64,000 nt of DNA from Rothia similimucilaginosa (GCF_029850875.1 NZ_JAOVAM010000002.1:124001-188000); one strand, 5' to 3'; shown: positions 37,226 through 47,085, counted from the stretch's first letter. The notes: a model not told the origin generated them from the sequence alone. Made by a program: numbers and translations.

Positions 37226-38296
37226 ATGAACTTTGATTTCAATATCTTTGCCGGTCAGCCTGGCTTGCCCACCCTCTGGTTTGTTGCCATTGGTGTTTTC
37301 TTCATCATGTACCTGATTCTGGATGGTTTCGACCTGGGCGTCGGTATGCTGATGGGTTCCAAGTTCACTAAGAACGAGAAGGAACGTCGTCTGCTACTGA
37401 ACACCATCGGCCCTGTCTGGGACGGTAACGAGGTGTGGATTGTGTCCGGCGGTGCAGCTCTGTTCGCGGCATTCCCCATCTGGTACGCAGCCCTCTTCTC
37501 GGCTCTATATATCCCCCTGACCCTCGCGCTGGTCTTCCTGATTCTGCGCGTGGTCGCAATTGAATACCGCGGGAAGAAGAACGACGAGAAGTGGATCCGT
37601 AACTGGAACATTGCTCTGTCCGTCTCCTCCTTCGGTATCGCACTGCTCGTTGGTGCTCTGCTTGGTCTGACCTCCATGGGCCTGCCCATCAACGAGAATG
37701 GCGACCGTGTCGGCGGCGCCTTCGCATGGGTCTCCCTGCCGGTTCTGCTCGGCGGTCTGGGCTTCGTGGGCTTCTCCCTGGTTCAGGGCCTTGCCTTCAT
37801 CGCCCTGAAGACTGACGGTGACATCCGCGACCGTGCCCGCAACACCCTGGTACGCTGGGCTCCTGTCCTGCTGCTGCCGATTGTTGCATGGGTTCTGGCA
37901 CTGGACTTCACCACCGGTAACGGCATCTCCTGGCTGTTCACCATCCTGGCTGTGGTTGCTGTTCTGATTGCTTGGATCTCCGCAAAGGGTGGCCGTGAGG
38001 GTCGCGCTTTTGCTGGTCTGTCCGTGTTCCTCGCATTCGGCGCGCTGGCAATCTTCACCGCAATGTACCCGAACGTTCTGCCCTCCACCCTGGACCCGGC
38101 ATACTCGCTCACCATTGCGAACGCATCCAGCTCCGAGTACACCCTGGGCGTTATGACCTTCGTGACCTGCCTCGGTCTGCCGGTCGTCTTCGTCTACCAG
38201 GCATGGACCTACTGGGTCTTCCGTAAGCGTCTGCACGTGGATCACATCCCCGAGGCTCACGACGCTACCGAACTGGCTGAACTGCCGACCAAGTAG
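37226..38296 (+). CDS. cydB: Cytochrome bd oxidase subunit II
   Basis: The 356-residue partner of CydA has the family motifs LILDGFDLGVGML near the start, the GPVWDGNEVWIV loop, and FVYQAWTYWVFRKRL at the end. It has eight or nine membrane segments. The gene follows cydA closely and ends before a strong terminator, so cydAB forms its own transcript. Confidence 0.96.
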   Translation: MNFDFNIFAGQPGLPTLWFVAIGVFFIMYLILDGFDLGVGMLMGSKFTKNEKERRLLLNTIGPVWDGNEVWIVSGGAALFAAFPIWYAALFSALYIPLTLALVFLILRVVAIEYRGKKNDEKWIRNWNIALSVSSFGIALLVGALLGLTSMGLPINENGDRVGGAFAWVSLPVLLGGLGFVGFSLVQGLAFIALKTDGDIRDRARNTLVRWAPVLLLPIVAWVLALDFTTGNGISWLFTILAVVAVLIAWISAKGGREGRAFAGLSVFLAFGALAIFTAMYPNVLPSTLDPAYSLTIANASSSEYTLGVMTFVTCLGLPVVFVYQAWTYWVFRKRLHVDHIPEAHDATELAELPTK

Positions 38297-38314
38297 CATA
38301 TAGCTGATTGAAGG

Positions 38315-38355
38315 ATCCCCCGAATTTCTCTTCTGAGAAGTTCGGGGGATTTTTC
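38315..38355 (+). terminator. Rho-independent terminator after cydB
   Basis: ATCCCCCGAA (38315-38324) pairs with TTCGGGGGAT (38341-38350); inner TTCTC/GAGAA pairing extends it and a T-run of five follows. Confidence 0.93.
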
Positions 38356-38494
38356 TATGCCCGCAGAGGATGCAGTTCTTGGTAGATGAGTGGGCGCGCA
38401 AAAATTTTTGGTGCACCCCCCCGAAATTCGCGCGCAACAGGGAGCAGGAAGTGTAATATGGCTAACAACTCACTCTGATGAAAGGTGTTCAACG

Positions 38495-39427
38495 ATGAAG
38501 TCCCGCAACCGCCGCTCCACCGCACCCACCCCTCGCGCCAATATGGGCCGCCGACTGCTCACCGCGGGTGCCCTGCTCTGCATCGGCGTGCTCCCGCTGA
38601 GCGCATGCTCGCTCTTCGAGCCGCCGCTGGAACGCGACGAAAGTGTCCACGCCATCTTTGACGCGGAACAGGACATCGTGAAGATGCCCCTGGACGATTA
38701 CCTCTACGGCGAGCGCACTCACTACGAATACACGGCCTTTCAGATTGCCATGAAGCAGTGCTTCGCCGAACACGGGCAGAACTACACCATCCAGGCTCCC
38801 TACTCTGAGGGTGCGCCCCGCGGAGAGATGGGGCGAAAGTACGGTCCCTGGAACGTCGAGTACGCCCAGAAGTACGGTTTTCAGAAGCGTGACCCCAACG
38901 CTGCCGAGCCCATCTCCTATAACTCGGGAGAGACCATGAGCCCCGAGGACAAGCTTCGCACCGAATGCTACCCCAAGGCCCGTGAGACCCTGGACGCCGC
39001 GGTGCCCGAAGGTAAGAGGCCCGAGAAGGAAGGGCAGTCCACATACAGTCGTATCTCCACTGAGGCGGGTAACGCCGTTTACGGTAGTAAACTGCACCGC
39101 GAGCTCGAAGAGAAGTGGAAGCAGTGCGTCTCTGACCGCGGCCTCACCCCGCGTTCGGCAGGCTCCGTCGCCGAGGAAACCCCGCTGACTGAGCAGCTGA
39201 GCAAGAACGGCGGTTTCAACGAGCCCGCCTCCGAAGAAGAGATCCGTATCGCCACCATCCAGGCCGAATGTAACCAGCAGGTCGGCATGAGCCAGCAGCT
39301 CTACGACTTGGAAGCCCAGTACCAGATGCCGCTCATCCGTAAGCACCAGTCACAGCTTGAACAGGAACGCCAAGCCGACCGCGACCGCGACGAGAAGTTC
39401 AAGCAGTACGTTCAGGAGCACCAGTAA
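38495..39427 (+). CDS. Lipoprotein of a MacB-type export cassette
   Basis: The 310-residue protein has a basic N-terminus, a hydrophobic segment and the lipobox LSAC (Cys38), so it should be anchored outside the membrane. Two similar short motifs, AFQIAMKQCFAEHG and ELEEKWKQCVSDRG, suggest an internal duplication around a Cys. The C-terminus is a charged helix (QLEQERQADRDRDEKF). ATG 38495 has AAAGG upstream. It precedes an adaptor and a MacB-like ABC protein on the same strand, so it may be their extracellular partner. Family function unknown. Confidence 0.82.
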   Translation: MKSRNRRSTAPTPRANMGRRLLTAGALLCIGVLPLSACSLFEPPLERDESVHAIFDAEQDIVKMPLDDYLYGERTHYEYTAFQIAMKQCFAEHGQNYTIQAPYSEGAPRGEMGRKYGPWNVEYAQKYGFQKRDPNAAEPISYNSGETMSPEDKLRTECYPKARETLDAAVPEGKRPEKEGQSTYSRISTEAGNAVYGSKLHRELEEKWKQCVSDRGLTPRSAGSVAEETPLTEQLSKNGGFNEPASEEEIRIATIQAECNQQVGMSQQLYDLEAQYQMPLIRKHQSQLEQERQADRDRDEKFKQYVQEHQ

Positions 39428-39438
39428 ACCGGGACGCT

Positions 39439-39498
39439 AAAAGACAACGCAACGAAAGATAGCGTAGCAAAAGACAGCGCAGAGAAATAGACAGCGCA
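39439..39498 (+). repeat. Four degenerate 15-base tandem repeats
   Basis: Units related to AAAGACAGCGCA start at 39439, 39454, 39469 and 39485, filling most of the gap between the lipoprotein and adaptor genes. Confidence 0.8.
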
Positions 39499-39522
39499 AA
39501 AACAGTTCAGAAAGACACCGCC

Positions 39523-40650
39523 ATGACCACTCATTCACAGAACCAAAACAGCGGGCACCGCTTCAGCGAGCGCATCGCCCGACCCCGCGTGCTCCTGCTG
39601 CTGGCAATCCTCGCCATCGGCTCGCTCATGCTGTCCTTCTACCTGGGCACCCGCTACGCCGCAACAGGCCCCGACCCGACCGTGCAGGCGAAAACCGTGA
39701 TTCCGGTCTGGGCGAAGGTCGAAGAACGCACCGTCAGCGAGGGACTCGCCATTGCCGGAACCACCAAAGCTGGAGAGACCGCCCCGATTAGCGCACGCAC
39801 CAACGGTGAGCCGGTGCTCGTCTACCAGAACCAGAAGCCCGGTAACGTGCTCAAAGCCGGTGACTTCATCGGCATTATCGGTGCCGACCCCGTCTTCGTG
39901 CTGGACGGGCCGCTACCGCTGTACCGCGACCTGAACCTGGGCGATAACGGCGACGACGTGCTCGCCTTCCAGAAAGCACTGAACTCCGCCGGGTACTCCA
40001 CCGCGCAGAGCGGCACCGTCACCGAAGACACCCTCGACGCCGTCACGCGCCTGCACCGCGCGCACCTGACCGGCGTGCCCAGTGAGGGAGTCACCAGTAT
40101 TGCCCGCAGCAACTACGCGATCCTGCCCGGCGGTAGCCGCACCGTCACCGCAGTTGCCGCGGTCGGCCAGCTCATTAACGACGGAACCCCCATCGCGAGC
40201 GTAGAAACCAGTGAACCCTACGTGGAATCTAGCGTTGAGCTCTCCGTTGCCAATAAGCTCAAGGTTGGCGACCGCATTAGCTTGCGCACCTCCACCGGTA
40301 GCGTGGAAGGCACCATCACCAGCATTGGTGAACTGCAGAACGACCCCTCAAAAGGCGCGGTGAAGAGCGTGCGATTCAATGCCGATGACCCGAGTAAGCT
40401 TACTCCGGGTCAGAGTGCCTCCATCACCAGCAAGGGCAACACCTCAACCACTCTCGCCGTGCCCACCACTGCGGTACGCCAGGACTCCCAGGGCACCTAC
40501 GTGCTTGTTGAAAAGGATGGAAGCTCCACCTCGACCAGCAAAGAGGCGCCCGCCACCGAACGAATCAACGTTGAGGTTCTACGCACCGCCGGCGGATACG
40601 CCGCAATCAACGCGAACCTCAGCGCGGGACAGAAGGTGCTTGTCTCATGA
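39523..40650 (+). CDS. Membrane-fusion adaptor with peptidoglycan-binding domain
   Basis: The 375-residue protein has one N-terminal membrane anchor (about residues 22-45), a split lipoyl/barrel region typical of HlyD/MacA adaptors (AGTTKAGETAPISARTNGEP, later VGDRISLRTSTG), and, where Gram-negative adaptors have a coiled-coil hairpin, a PG_binding_1 domain (about 131-185, LGDNGDDVLAFQKALNSAGY). Such adaptors in Gram-positives work with MacB-like exporters. Its stop overlaps the next ATG (ATGA). Confidence 0.87.
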   Translation: MTTHSQNQNSGHRFSERIARPRVLLLLAILAIGSLMLSFYLGTRYAATGPDPTVQAKTVIPVWAKVEERTVSEGLAIAGTTKAGETAPISARTNGEPVLVYQNQKPGNVLKAGDFIGIIGADPVFVLDGPLPLYRDLNLGDNGDDVLAFQKALNSAGYSTAQSGTVTEDTLDAVTRLHRAHLTGVPSEGVTSIARSNYAILPGGSRTVTAVAAVGQLINDGTPIASVETSEPYVESSVELSVANKLKVGDRISLRTSTGSVEGTITSIGELQNDPSKGAVKSVRFNADDPSKLTPGQSASITSKGNTSTTLAVPTTAVRQDSQGTYVLVEKDGSSTSTSKEAPATERINVEVLRTAGGYAAINANLSAGQKVLVS

Positions 40651-42878
40651 GCCGCCGAAATAGAATCCCCGAGCGAGCCCCCGACGCCATGACAGCCCCG
40701 CGCATCAGGGGAGATGCAGCCGAGCACGACGTTGCGCTAGACACGATGCCCAACACCGCGCCCGCTATCGAAATGCGCGGCATTACCCGTATCTTCGAGG
40801 GGAGCGAACGACCCGTCCTTGACCACCTCGACCTGGTGGTCGAACGCGGCGAATTCCTCGCCATTATCGGACCCTCCGGATCCGGTAAATCCACCCTGCT
40901 CAACGCCATTGGCCTGCTTGACACTCCCACCAGCGGAACCTACAGCCTCTTTGGCAAAAACACGGAAGGACTCAGCGACAGAGAACGCGACGAAATCCGC
41001 CGAGACCACCTCGGCTTCATCTTCCAATCCTCGAACATGCTGCTGGACGAAACCAGCATGACCAACGCCTCCATGGGCCTGCGCGTGCAGGGCGTACCCT
41101 ACAGTGAGCGCCTGCAACGCACCGAAGAAACCCTAGAATTTCTGGGGCTGAGCGACCGCGCCAGCATCCGCACCCGGTACCTGTCCGGCGGCGAAAAGCA
41201 GCGTTGCGCCATTGCCCGTGCCCTCGCCACGCGCCCGCCGCTGATTCTTGCCGACGAGCCCACCGGCAACCTGGACAGCCACAATAGCGCCAAGGTCATT
41301 GAGATTCTGCAGCGCATTAACGCGACCGGCTGTACCGTGCTGGTTATTACCCACGACCCGGAGGTTGCCGCCGCCGCCCGCCGTGTGATTCGCATTGAGG
41401 ATGGGCGGCTACACGAGCAGAGCCGTGCCGATTCGGCTACGGTGCCGGTTGCCGAGGCTGTGCCGGTTGCAGCGGACACCCCTGCAGAAGCCACCGTAGA
41501 TGCTCCCGTTAGCCTCGCACCGGGGGAGAAGCCCGCCTCCCACCGTCGCGGAAGCTTCCTCACTGATGACAGCATCGAGGCAATTTCCGCGCTCACCTCA
41601 CGACCGCTACGCACCCTGCTGCTGGGCCTGTCCTTTGCGCTGGGCGTGGGCGGACTCATCAGCGCCTCCGGCATGAGCGAATCCGCCAGCTACCAGGTGA
41701 ATCAGCGGCTGCTCGGCTCCGAACAATCCACGCTCTACATCAGTGACAGGGATAATGACCAGAACGTGCTCGGAACCTACCGGCAGGGCGAATCCGCGCA
41801 GAATGTTGCCGACCGTATTAGCGCGCTGGACTACGTGAAGAACACAGGATTCGTCAGCAGCGTGGCACCCGCCGACGTGCGAATCACCCGATTCAGCCCC
41901 TACGAGGACGAACCCAAAACGGCGATTGGCCTCAGCTCCACCTCGAAGACCAGGCTTGAGCAAATCGGTGCCCGCATGAACCCCGAAACTCTGCGTGCGC
42001 TCGAACAGATGAACTCGACCCTCACCCGGGAGAACGTTGCCGACCGTGAGCGTGCCGAGCAGCTCTCCGGCGCCATCGTTTCGGTTTCTGCTGCCCGCGC
42101 CCTCGGCATTATTCCCGAAGATAAGGCGGCAGATAACGCCACAACTGAGCCCAGACCCGGTGAGCTGCCCACCGTCGAGTACGGCATTAAACTCGGTGGG
42201 CTACCGCAGGTAGCACCAGGTGTGAGCATCTGGGTGGACGGTCAGCTGATGCCGGTCATCGGCCTCTTCGACCCCGGCAATAGCGGCTACGAATTCAGGA
42301 ACACGGTCATTGTCTCGCCCGGTAAGCTACAACGCACCGGACGCGGCCAGGTGACCTACATTGCCGAAACTGAACGAGGTTACGGTAAAGCAGTTGCCAA
42401 GGCCATTCCGCTGACCCTCAAACCTGCTGAACCCAGCCAAATCAATGTGGAAACCCCCTCCGACCTGCAGAGCCTACGCGCGTCCATCGCCTCGGATCTG
42501 GGCCTGTACGTGGGTGTGCTCTCCGGGATTCTGCTGGTGCTCGCCTCCCTCTCGGCGGCAACCGCCATGTACCTGTCCGTGCAATCGCGCACCGCAGAAA
42601 TTGCACTACGCCGCGCCATCGGATCGAGTAAATGGCTGATTGCCCGCATCTTCCTCATGGAGGGGGTCATGCTCGGTGTGCTCGGCGGCTCCATTGGTGC
42701 CTGCTCCGGCATGATTGCGACCATCATGCTTTCACTCGTGCAGGGCTGGCAGGCGATTCTCTCCCCGGGATTCGTGGTGCTCGGCGTGGGAGTTGGTGCC
42801 CTCACCGGTCTGGTGTCTTCGGCGTACCCGGCGTGGGTGGCATCCCGTAAGAGCCCCGCCGACGCGATGCGCGGCTAG
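40647..42878 (+). CDS. MacB-like ABC transporter, fused ATPase and permease
   Basis: The 743-residue protein has an N-terminal ABC ATPase with Walker A GPSGSGKST (75-83), signature LSGGEKQR (about 178-185) and LILADEPTGNLD, a linker, then a MacB/FtsX permease: one helix near 325-347, a ~280-residue extracellular domain, and three helices near 628-735 (GVLSGILLVLASLSAATAMYL, MEGVMLGVLGGSIGACSGMI, GVGVGALTGLVSSAYP). MacB proteins are mechanotransmitters that move peptides, toxins or lipoproteins outward. It is coupled to the adaptor gene. Substrate unknown. Confidence 0.9.
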   Translation: MSRRNRIPERAPDAMTAPRIRGDAAEHDVALDTMPNTAPAIEMRGITRIFEGSERPVLDHLDLVVERGEFLAIIGPSGSGKSTLLNAIGLLDTPTSGTYSLFGKNTEGLSDRERDEIRRDHLGFIFQSSNMLLDETSMTNASMGLRVQGVPYSERLQRTEETLEFLGLSDRASIRTRYLSGGEKQRCAIARALATRPPLILADEPTGNLDSHNSAKVIEILQRINATGCTVLVITHDPEVAAAARRVIRIEDGRLHEQSRADSATVPVAEAVPVAADTPAEATVDAPVSLAPGEKPASHRRGSFLTDDSIEAISALTSRPLRTLLLGLSFALGVGGLISASGMSESASYQVNQRLLGSEQSTLYISDRDNDQNVLGTYRQGESAQNVADRISALDYVKNTGFVSSVAPADVRITRFSPYEDEPKTAIGLSSTSKTRLEQIGARMNPETLRALEQMNSTLTRENVADRERAEQLSGAIVSVSAARALGIIPEDKAADNATTEPRPGELPTVEYGIKLGGLPQVAPGVSIWVDGQLMPVIGLFDPGNSGYEFRNTVIVSPGKLQRTGRGQVTYIAETERGYGKAVAKAIPLTLKPAEPSQINVETPSDLQSLRASIASDLGLYVGVLSGILLVLASLSAATAMYLSVQSRTAEIALRRAIGSSKWLIARIFLMEGVMLGVLGGSIGACSGMIATIMLSLVQGWQAILSPGFVVLGVGVGALTGLVSSAYPAWVASRKSPADAMRG

Positions 42879-43003
42879 AGTTAGCGCTGGGCGGGGGGGC
42901 AGTCAAATATCCGAAACCTGACTGGTCAAATAGGTATTAGATAGCCCAGCCCTTAAACTGATGGGAGGTAAAAACAGCAGAAGACTAGGTCAAAGGACAA
43001 CAC

Positions 43004-46000
43004 GTGAGTCGAACGCACACACCGCGTCATGCTGACAAACATCAGAATACTGAGGCACCAGAGGTGACCGCGGGAAAGCGCAACGACCGCGCTGACCGTC
43101 GCCCGCCCCTGGGCCCTGACGCCCGTAAAACCCTCAGCACCTTCGGTGTTATCACCGCCGTGCACACCCTCGCGACGGTGCTTTTCAGCGCCGCCCTGGC
43201 TGTGATTATTGCCCGCGCAGCCCACGCCGGTTTTGCCGCTGTTGCCGCCGAGCATGCACACCTCAAAGAGACCAGCGCGCCGGATGTGTACCGCGCCTAC
43301 GTCGAATTCGCTGGTTCCGCGCAGGCGCAGCTGGAGGCGCACGGTGGCTGGCTGCTCGGCCTCGGTGGGCTCTTCGGTGACGCAGACACCATTACCCCCG
43401 GCCTGATTGCGGTTGCCGTCATTGCGCTGCTCGTCCGCTCGGGTACCGACTACCTGCTGGCTGTGAGCGCGCAGCGTGCCGCCTCCGGAGCGAAGTCTCA
43501 GATTCGTTCCGCCCTGCTCAAGCGAGTGCTCGCCACTGGTGGCGCAGACACCCCCGAGGGTACTGGCGCGACCGCTGTGTTGCTTTCCCGCGGCCTGAAC
43601 GCCCTGGATGACTACTACACCAAGACGCTGACCGCGTTTGTTTCCACCGCGATTGTGCCGTTCATGCTCTGGGTCGTGGTGGCGTCCCTGGACTGGATGA
43701 GTGCAATGGTGCTGGCGTGCACCCTGCCGCTCATTCCGGTGTTCATGATCCTGATTGGTAAGAACACCCGCGACGAAACCGCAGAAGCTCAGGCTGAACT
43801 GCACCGACTCTCCGACCATATTCTGGAGCTGGTGCGCGGCCTGCCCGTCATTATCGGTCTGGGTCGTGAACGCGCACAGACGCGCGCCATGAACGCTCTC
43901 GGCCAGCGTTACCGTGAACGCACCATGCAGACCTTGCGTAGCGCCTTCATGTCTTCGCTGGCACTGGAGCTTATCACCACCATTTCGGTGGCGCTGATTG
44001 CTGTGCTGATTGGTGTGCGACTGGTCAACGGCACCTTGGGCCTGGACACCGCAATTCTCGTGCTGCTGTTGGCTCCCGAATGCTACCAACCGCTGCGTGA
44101 TGTGGGTGCCGCCTACCACCAGTCGGAGGATGGCGTTGCCGCACTGCGTAGCGCTCAGAAGATTATTGATGCGCCCCTGCCCGCAGCTGTAGCAGACAGT
44201 GCTGCAACTGAGAGTAAAGAGGCTCAGCCTTCCACCATCTCTGTTGAGGACTTGTCGGTGAACTACCCGGCGCGTCCTGCGGTGCTGACTAACCTGTCCC
44301 TGAACTTGGACCGTCACGTTGCCACTGCCCAGGGTGAAACTGCCCAGGGTGAGCGCGGTGCGGTTATCGGTGTGATGGGTGAGTCCGGTTGCGGTAAGTC
44401 GACCCTGCTGAACGTGTTTTCCGGTGCCGTGCGTGAGGGTCTGGTGCCCACCGGCTCGGAGGAGCCCGTGCACCTGACCGGTAGCGTGACCGGTCTGGGA
44501 ACGACCCTGGTCATTCCGCAGTCGCCGGTCTTCACCGCACCCACTGTGCAGACCGAAATGGCTCTCTACGCGCTGAGTGCTACCGAGGCGGAGCGTGAGC
44601 GTGCAGCGGCTCTGCTCGGTGAAGCGATGCACTCCAAGAAGCTGTCCGTTACCGATGCCGAGTCCGAGCTGCTGGTTGGCCCGCTGGCTCAGCTGGGCAT
44701 GGAGAAGCTCACCGCCCTTGAGCCCGGTGCCCTCAGTGCAGGTCAGGCACGCCGCCTCGCCGTGGCACGCACCCTGGCTCGGGCCGAGGCTATCTACCGT
44801 GCCGGCGGTGAGCAGGCCGTGCTGACCGTCCTGGTGGATGAGCCGACCGCGCACCTGGACGCCTACTCGGCATACCTGGTGACCCGCGCTCTGCACCGCC
44901 TGGCGGAACTTGGCGCAACCGTGCTGATTGTGACCCATGAGCAGGAGCTCGCCGCCGGCTGCGACACCCTCGTTCGTGCCGTGCAGACCCCCCAGGGCTA
45001 CACCTGGACCGCTGAGGCGAATACCGCCCGCAGTGCGGTTCCTGCGCAAGCCCCCGCGCACCTGCTCAAGGATCGGGAAGAGTACGAGGCTGAAAGCAGC
45101 GCCCCGGTGGGCGCCTCCGCAGCTGTCGAGGCCGAGGAAGTCGAGCCTGCCGGCCTGTTCGCAAGCCTGCGCACACTGAAGGAACTGACGGGTATTGGTG
45201 TTCGCGCCGCAACTGGCCCGGTGATCATGGCTGCGATTACTTCCCTGATGGCGGCGGCACTGACCGCGCTGTCCGGCTGGCTGATTGTTCGCGCCGCCGA
45301 GGGTCCGGCAATGATGTACCTAATGGTCGCCATTGTGGGCGTGCGCTTCTTCGGCCTGGGTCGTGCCTGTGCCCGCTATGCTGAGCGTCTGATGACCCAC
45401 TCAAAGGTTCTTGCCGCCGCAAATATTCTGCGTCTGCGCGCCTGGGTTGGCGCATGGCAGAGCGTGAGTAGCGTGCGTGCCCTGCTGCGTGGTGACGCGC
45501 TGCTCGAACGCCTCGTAGGCGGTATTGATGAGCTGCGTGACGGCGTGCCGCGCGTTATTATTCCGCCGGCTGCGCACCTGCTGGTCATGACTGCGGCGCT
45601 GATTACGACCGCGTGCATCCTGCCGCAGGCTCTGATCCCGGTCCTGCTTGCCGTGCTGGTCAGCACTTTTGTGGCTCCGTGGATTGTGCTTCGCGCCGAT
45701 GCCCGTGCGGAAGCGCTGGCTCGCCGCTCCACCGCGCAGATGCTGCGCCTGGGTACCGGCATGCTCTCGGCCGCTGAGGACCTGCGCGCTAACGGCGTGG
45801 CAACCACCGCTGAAAAGGCTAACAGTGCCCTGGACGCTGAGAACTTGTCCGCCCTGCAGAAGGGCTCGACCGCTCAGGGTGTGGGCCGTACCCTCGTGAC
45901 TCTGAGCTGGTTCGGTGCGGCTCTGGCGAGCGCAATCATTGCGTACCCGCTGGCTGTTGACGGCACCGTGCGTGCCCCCGAAGCGGCGATCGTGGTGCTG

Positions 46001-47044
46001 CTGTGCACCGGCATGCTGGAAAGCTCCCTGGGCCATGTTGAGGCGGTCCGCTCTTGGCCTGCGTTCAGCCGTCTGCTCGCGACGATTGCCCCGAGCGTGC
46101 GCGACGTATCCCTGGAGGGCATTGTTGCCGTCTCGACCCTGAAGCGTTTCGTACCGACCGAGGCTGAGGTAGACACCCACGTTCTGCCGCGTCGTGCTGA
46201 GCGTCTGCGTGCCCGCGCGGAGGCCGAGATGGAGGAACTGCTGGAAGCAGACCGTCAGCGTGCGCACCGCTTTGACCGCCCCGAATCTGCGGCTAACGCT
46301 CAAGCGGAATCTAAGGCTGGCTCACCGCGCCCGCCGAAGCCTGGCGAACCCACCCTGGTCAGCTGCGGTACTCAGCAGGACCTCGGCGTGAAGGTCACCG
46401 AACCCGCCCTGAGCCTGCAGGACGCAGCTGCTCGCTGGCCCGGTATGGATCACCCGGTCTTCACCGACCTGAACATGAACGCCCGCGCGGGCTCCTGGAC
46501 TGCGGTGACCGGCCCCTCCGGTTCCGGTAAGTCTACGGTGCTTGCAACCGTTCTGGGCTTCTTGCCGCTGGAGTCCGGCCGTGTGCTGGCTTCCGGTGAG
46601 GTCCTGGAAGGTGAGCAGCTGCGCGGCTACGCGGCGTGGTGCCCGCAGGCGGCTCACATTTTTGAGTCGACTCTTGAAGGTAACCTAATGCTGGCTCGTG
46701 ACCGTTCGGATCGCCCGAGCGAGGAAGAGCTGATTGAGGTTCTGCGCCGTGTGGGTCTGGGTGAGTGGTTTGACGCTCTGCCTCAGGGCCTGCGCACCCC
46801 TGTGGGTGCTGGCGGTTCCTTCCTCTCCGGCGGTCAGCGTCAGCGTCTGGCGGTAGCTCGTGCTCTGTTGGTGAACTCGCCGGTGCTGCTGCTGGATGAG
46901 CCGACGGCACACCTGGACGCTGAATCTGCCCGCGCGCTGATGGCTGACCTGGATGCGGCGACCCGCTCTAGCTCCGTGGCTACGGTTCTGGTGTCGCACC
47001 GTCCTGAGGATATTGCCCGCTGCGATGAGGTGGTTCGTCTCTAA
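43004..47044 (+). CDS. cydDC: Fused CydD-CydC thiol-reductant ABC exporter
   Basis: The 1346-residue protein joins two complete ABC exporter halves. The first (CydD-like) has six helices, Walker A GESGCGKST (about 463-471), signature LSAGQARRLAVARTLA and VLVDEPTAHLD. The second (CydC-like) starts near residue 725 and has GPSGSGKST (about 1169-1177), LSGGQRQRLAVARALL and LLLDEPTAHLD. In E. coli CydD and CydC are separate subunits exporting cysteine/glutathione, needed for cytochrome bd assembly. The GTG start follows AAAGGA. It supports CydAB although a three-gene cassette intervenes. Gene symbol is for the fusion. Confidence 0.93.
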   Translation: MSRTHTPRHADKHQNTEAPEVTAGKRNDRADRRPPLGPDARKTLSTFGVITAVHTLATVLFSAALAVIIARAAHAGFAAVAAEHAHLKETSAPDVYRAYVEFAGSAQAQLEAHGGWLLGLGGLFGDADTITPGLIAVAVIALLVRSGTDYLLAVSAQRAASGAKSQIRSALLKRVLATGGADTPEGTGATAVLLSRGLNALDDYYTKTLTAFVSTAIVPFMLWVVVASLDWMSAMVLACTLPLIPVFMILIGKNTRDETAEAQAELHRLSDHILELVRGLPVIIGLGRERAQTRAMNALGQRYRERTMQTLRSAFMSSLALELITTISVALIAVLIGVRLVNGTLGLDTAILVLLLAPECYQPLRDVGAAYHQSEDGVAALRSAQKIIDAPLPAAVADSAATESKEAQPSTISVEDLSVNYPARPAVLTNLSLNLDRHVATAQGETAQGERGAVIGVMGESGCGKSTLLNVFSGAVREGLVPTGSEEPVHLTGSVTGLGTTLVIPQSPVFTAPTVQTEMALYALSATEAERERAAALLGEAMHSKKLSVTDAESELLVGPLAQLGMEKLTALEPGALSAGQARRLAVARTLARAEAIYRAGGEQAVLTVLVDEPTAHLDAYSAYLVTRALHRLAELGATVLIVTHEQELAAGCDTLVRAVQTPQGYTWTAEANTARSAVPAQAPAHLLKDREEYEAESSAPVGASAAVEAEEVEPAGLFASLRTLKELTGIGVRAATGPVIMAAITSLMAAALTALSGWLIVRAAEGPAMMYLMVAIVGVRFFGLGRACARYAERLMTHSKVLAAANILRLRAWVGAWQSVSSVRALLRGDALLERLVGGIDELRDGVPRVIIPPAAHLLVMTAALITTACILPQALIPVLLAVLVSTFVAPWIVLRADARAEALARRSTAQMLRLGTGMLSAAEDLRANGVATTAEKANSALDAENLSALQKGSTAQGVGRTLVTLSWFGAALASAIIAYPLAVDGTVRAPEAAIVVLLCTGMLESSLGHVEAVRSWPAFSRLLATIAPSVRDVSLEGIVAVSTLKRFVPTEAEVDTHVLPRRAERLRARAEAEMEELLEADRQRAHRFDRPESAANAQAESKAGSPRPPKPGEPTLVSCGTQQDLGVKVTEPALSLQDAAARWPGMDHPVFTDLNMNARAGSWTAVTGPSGSGKSTVLATVLGFLPLESGRVLASGEVLEGEQLRGYAAWCPQAAHIFESTLEGNLMLARDRSDRPSEEELIEVLRRVGLGEWFDALPQGLRTPVGAGGSFLSGGQRQRLAVARALLVNSPVLLLDEPTAHLDAESARALMADLDAATRSSSVATVLVSHRPEDIARCDEVVRL

Positions 47045-47085
47045 ACGCCTCTGACGCAGGCACCACGTGCGGATTGCCCACGAAG

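Noticed and set aside
39439-39498. CRISPR-like array
   Set aside because: Repeats are only ~13 bases, degenerate and without unique spacers; no cas gene in the window.
42953-45061. Long (702-codon) open frame antisense to cydDC
   Set aside because: It mirrors the codon pattern of the highly conserved CydD half on the other strand and has no recognisable domain.
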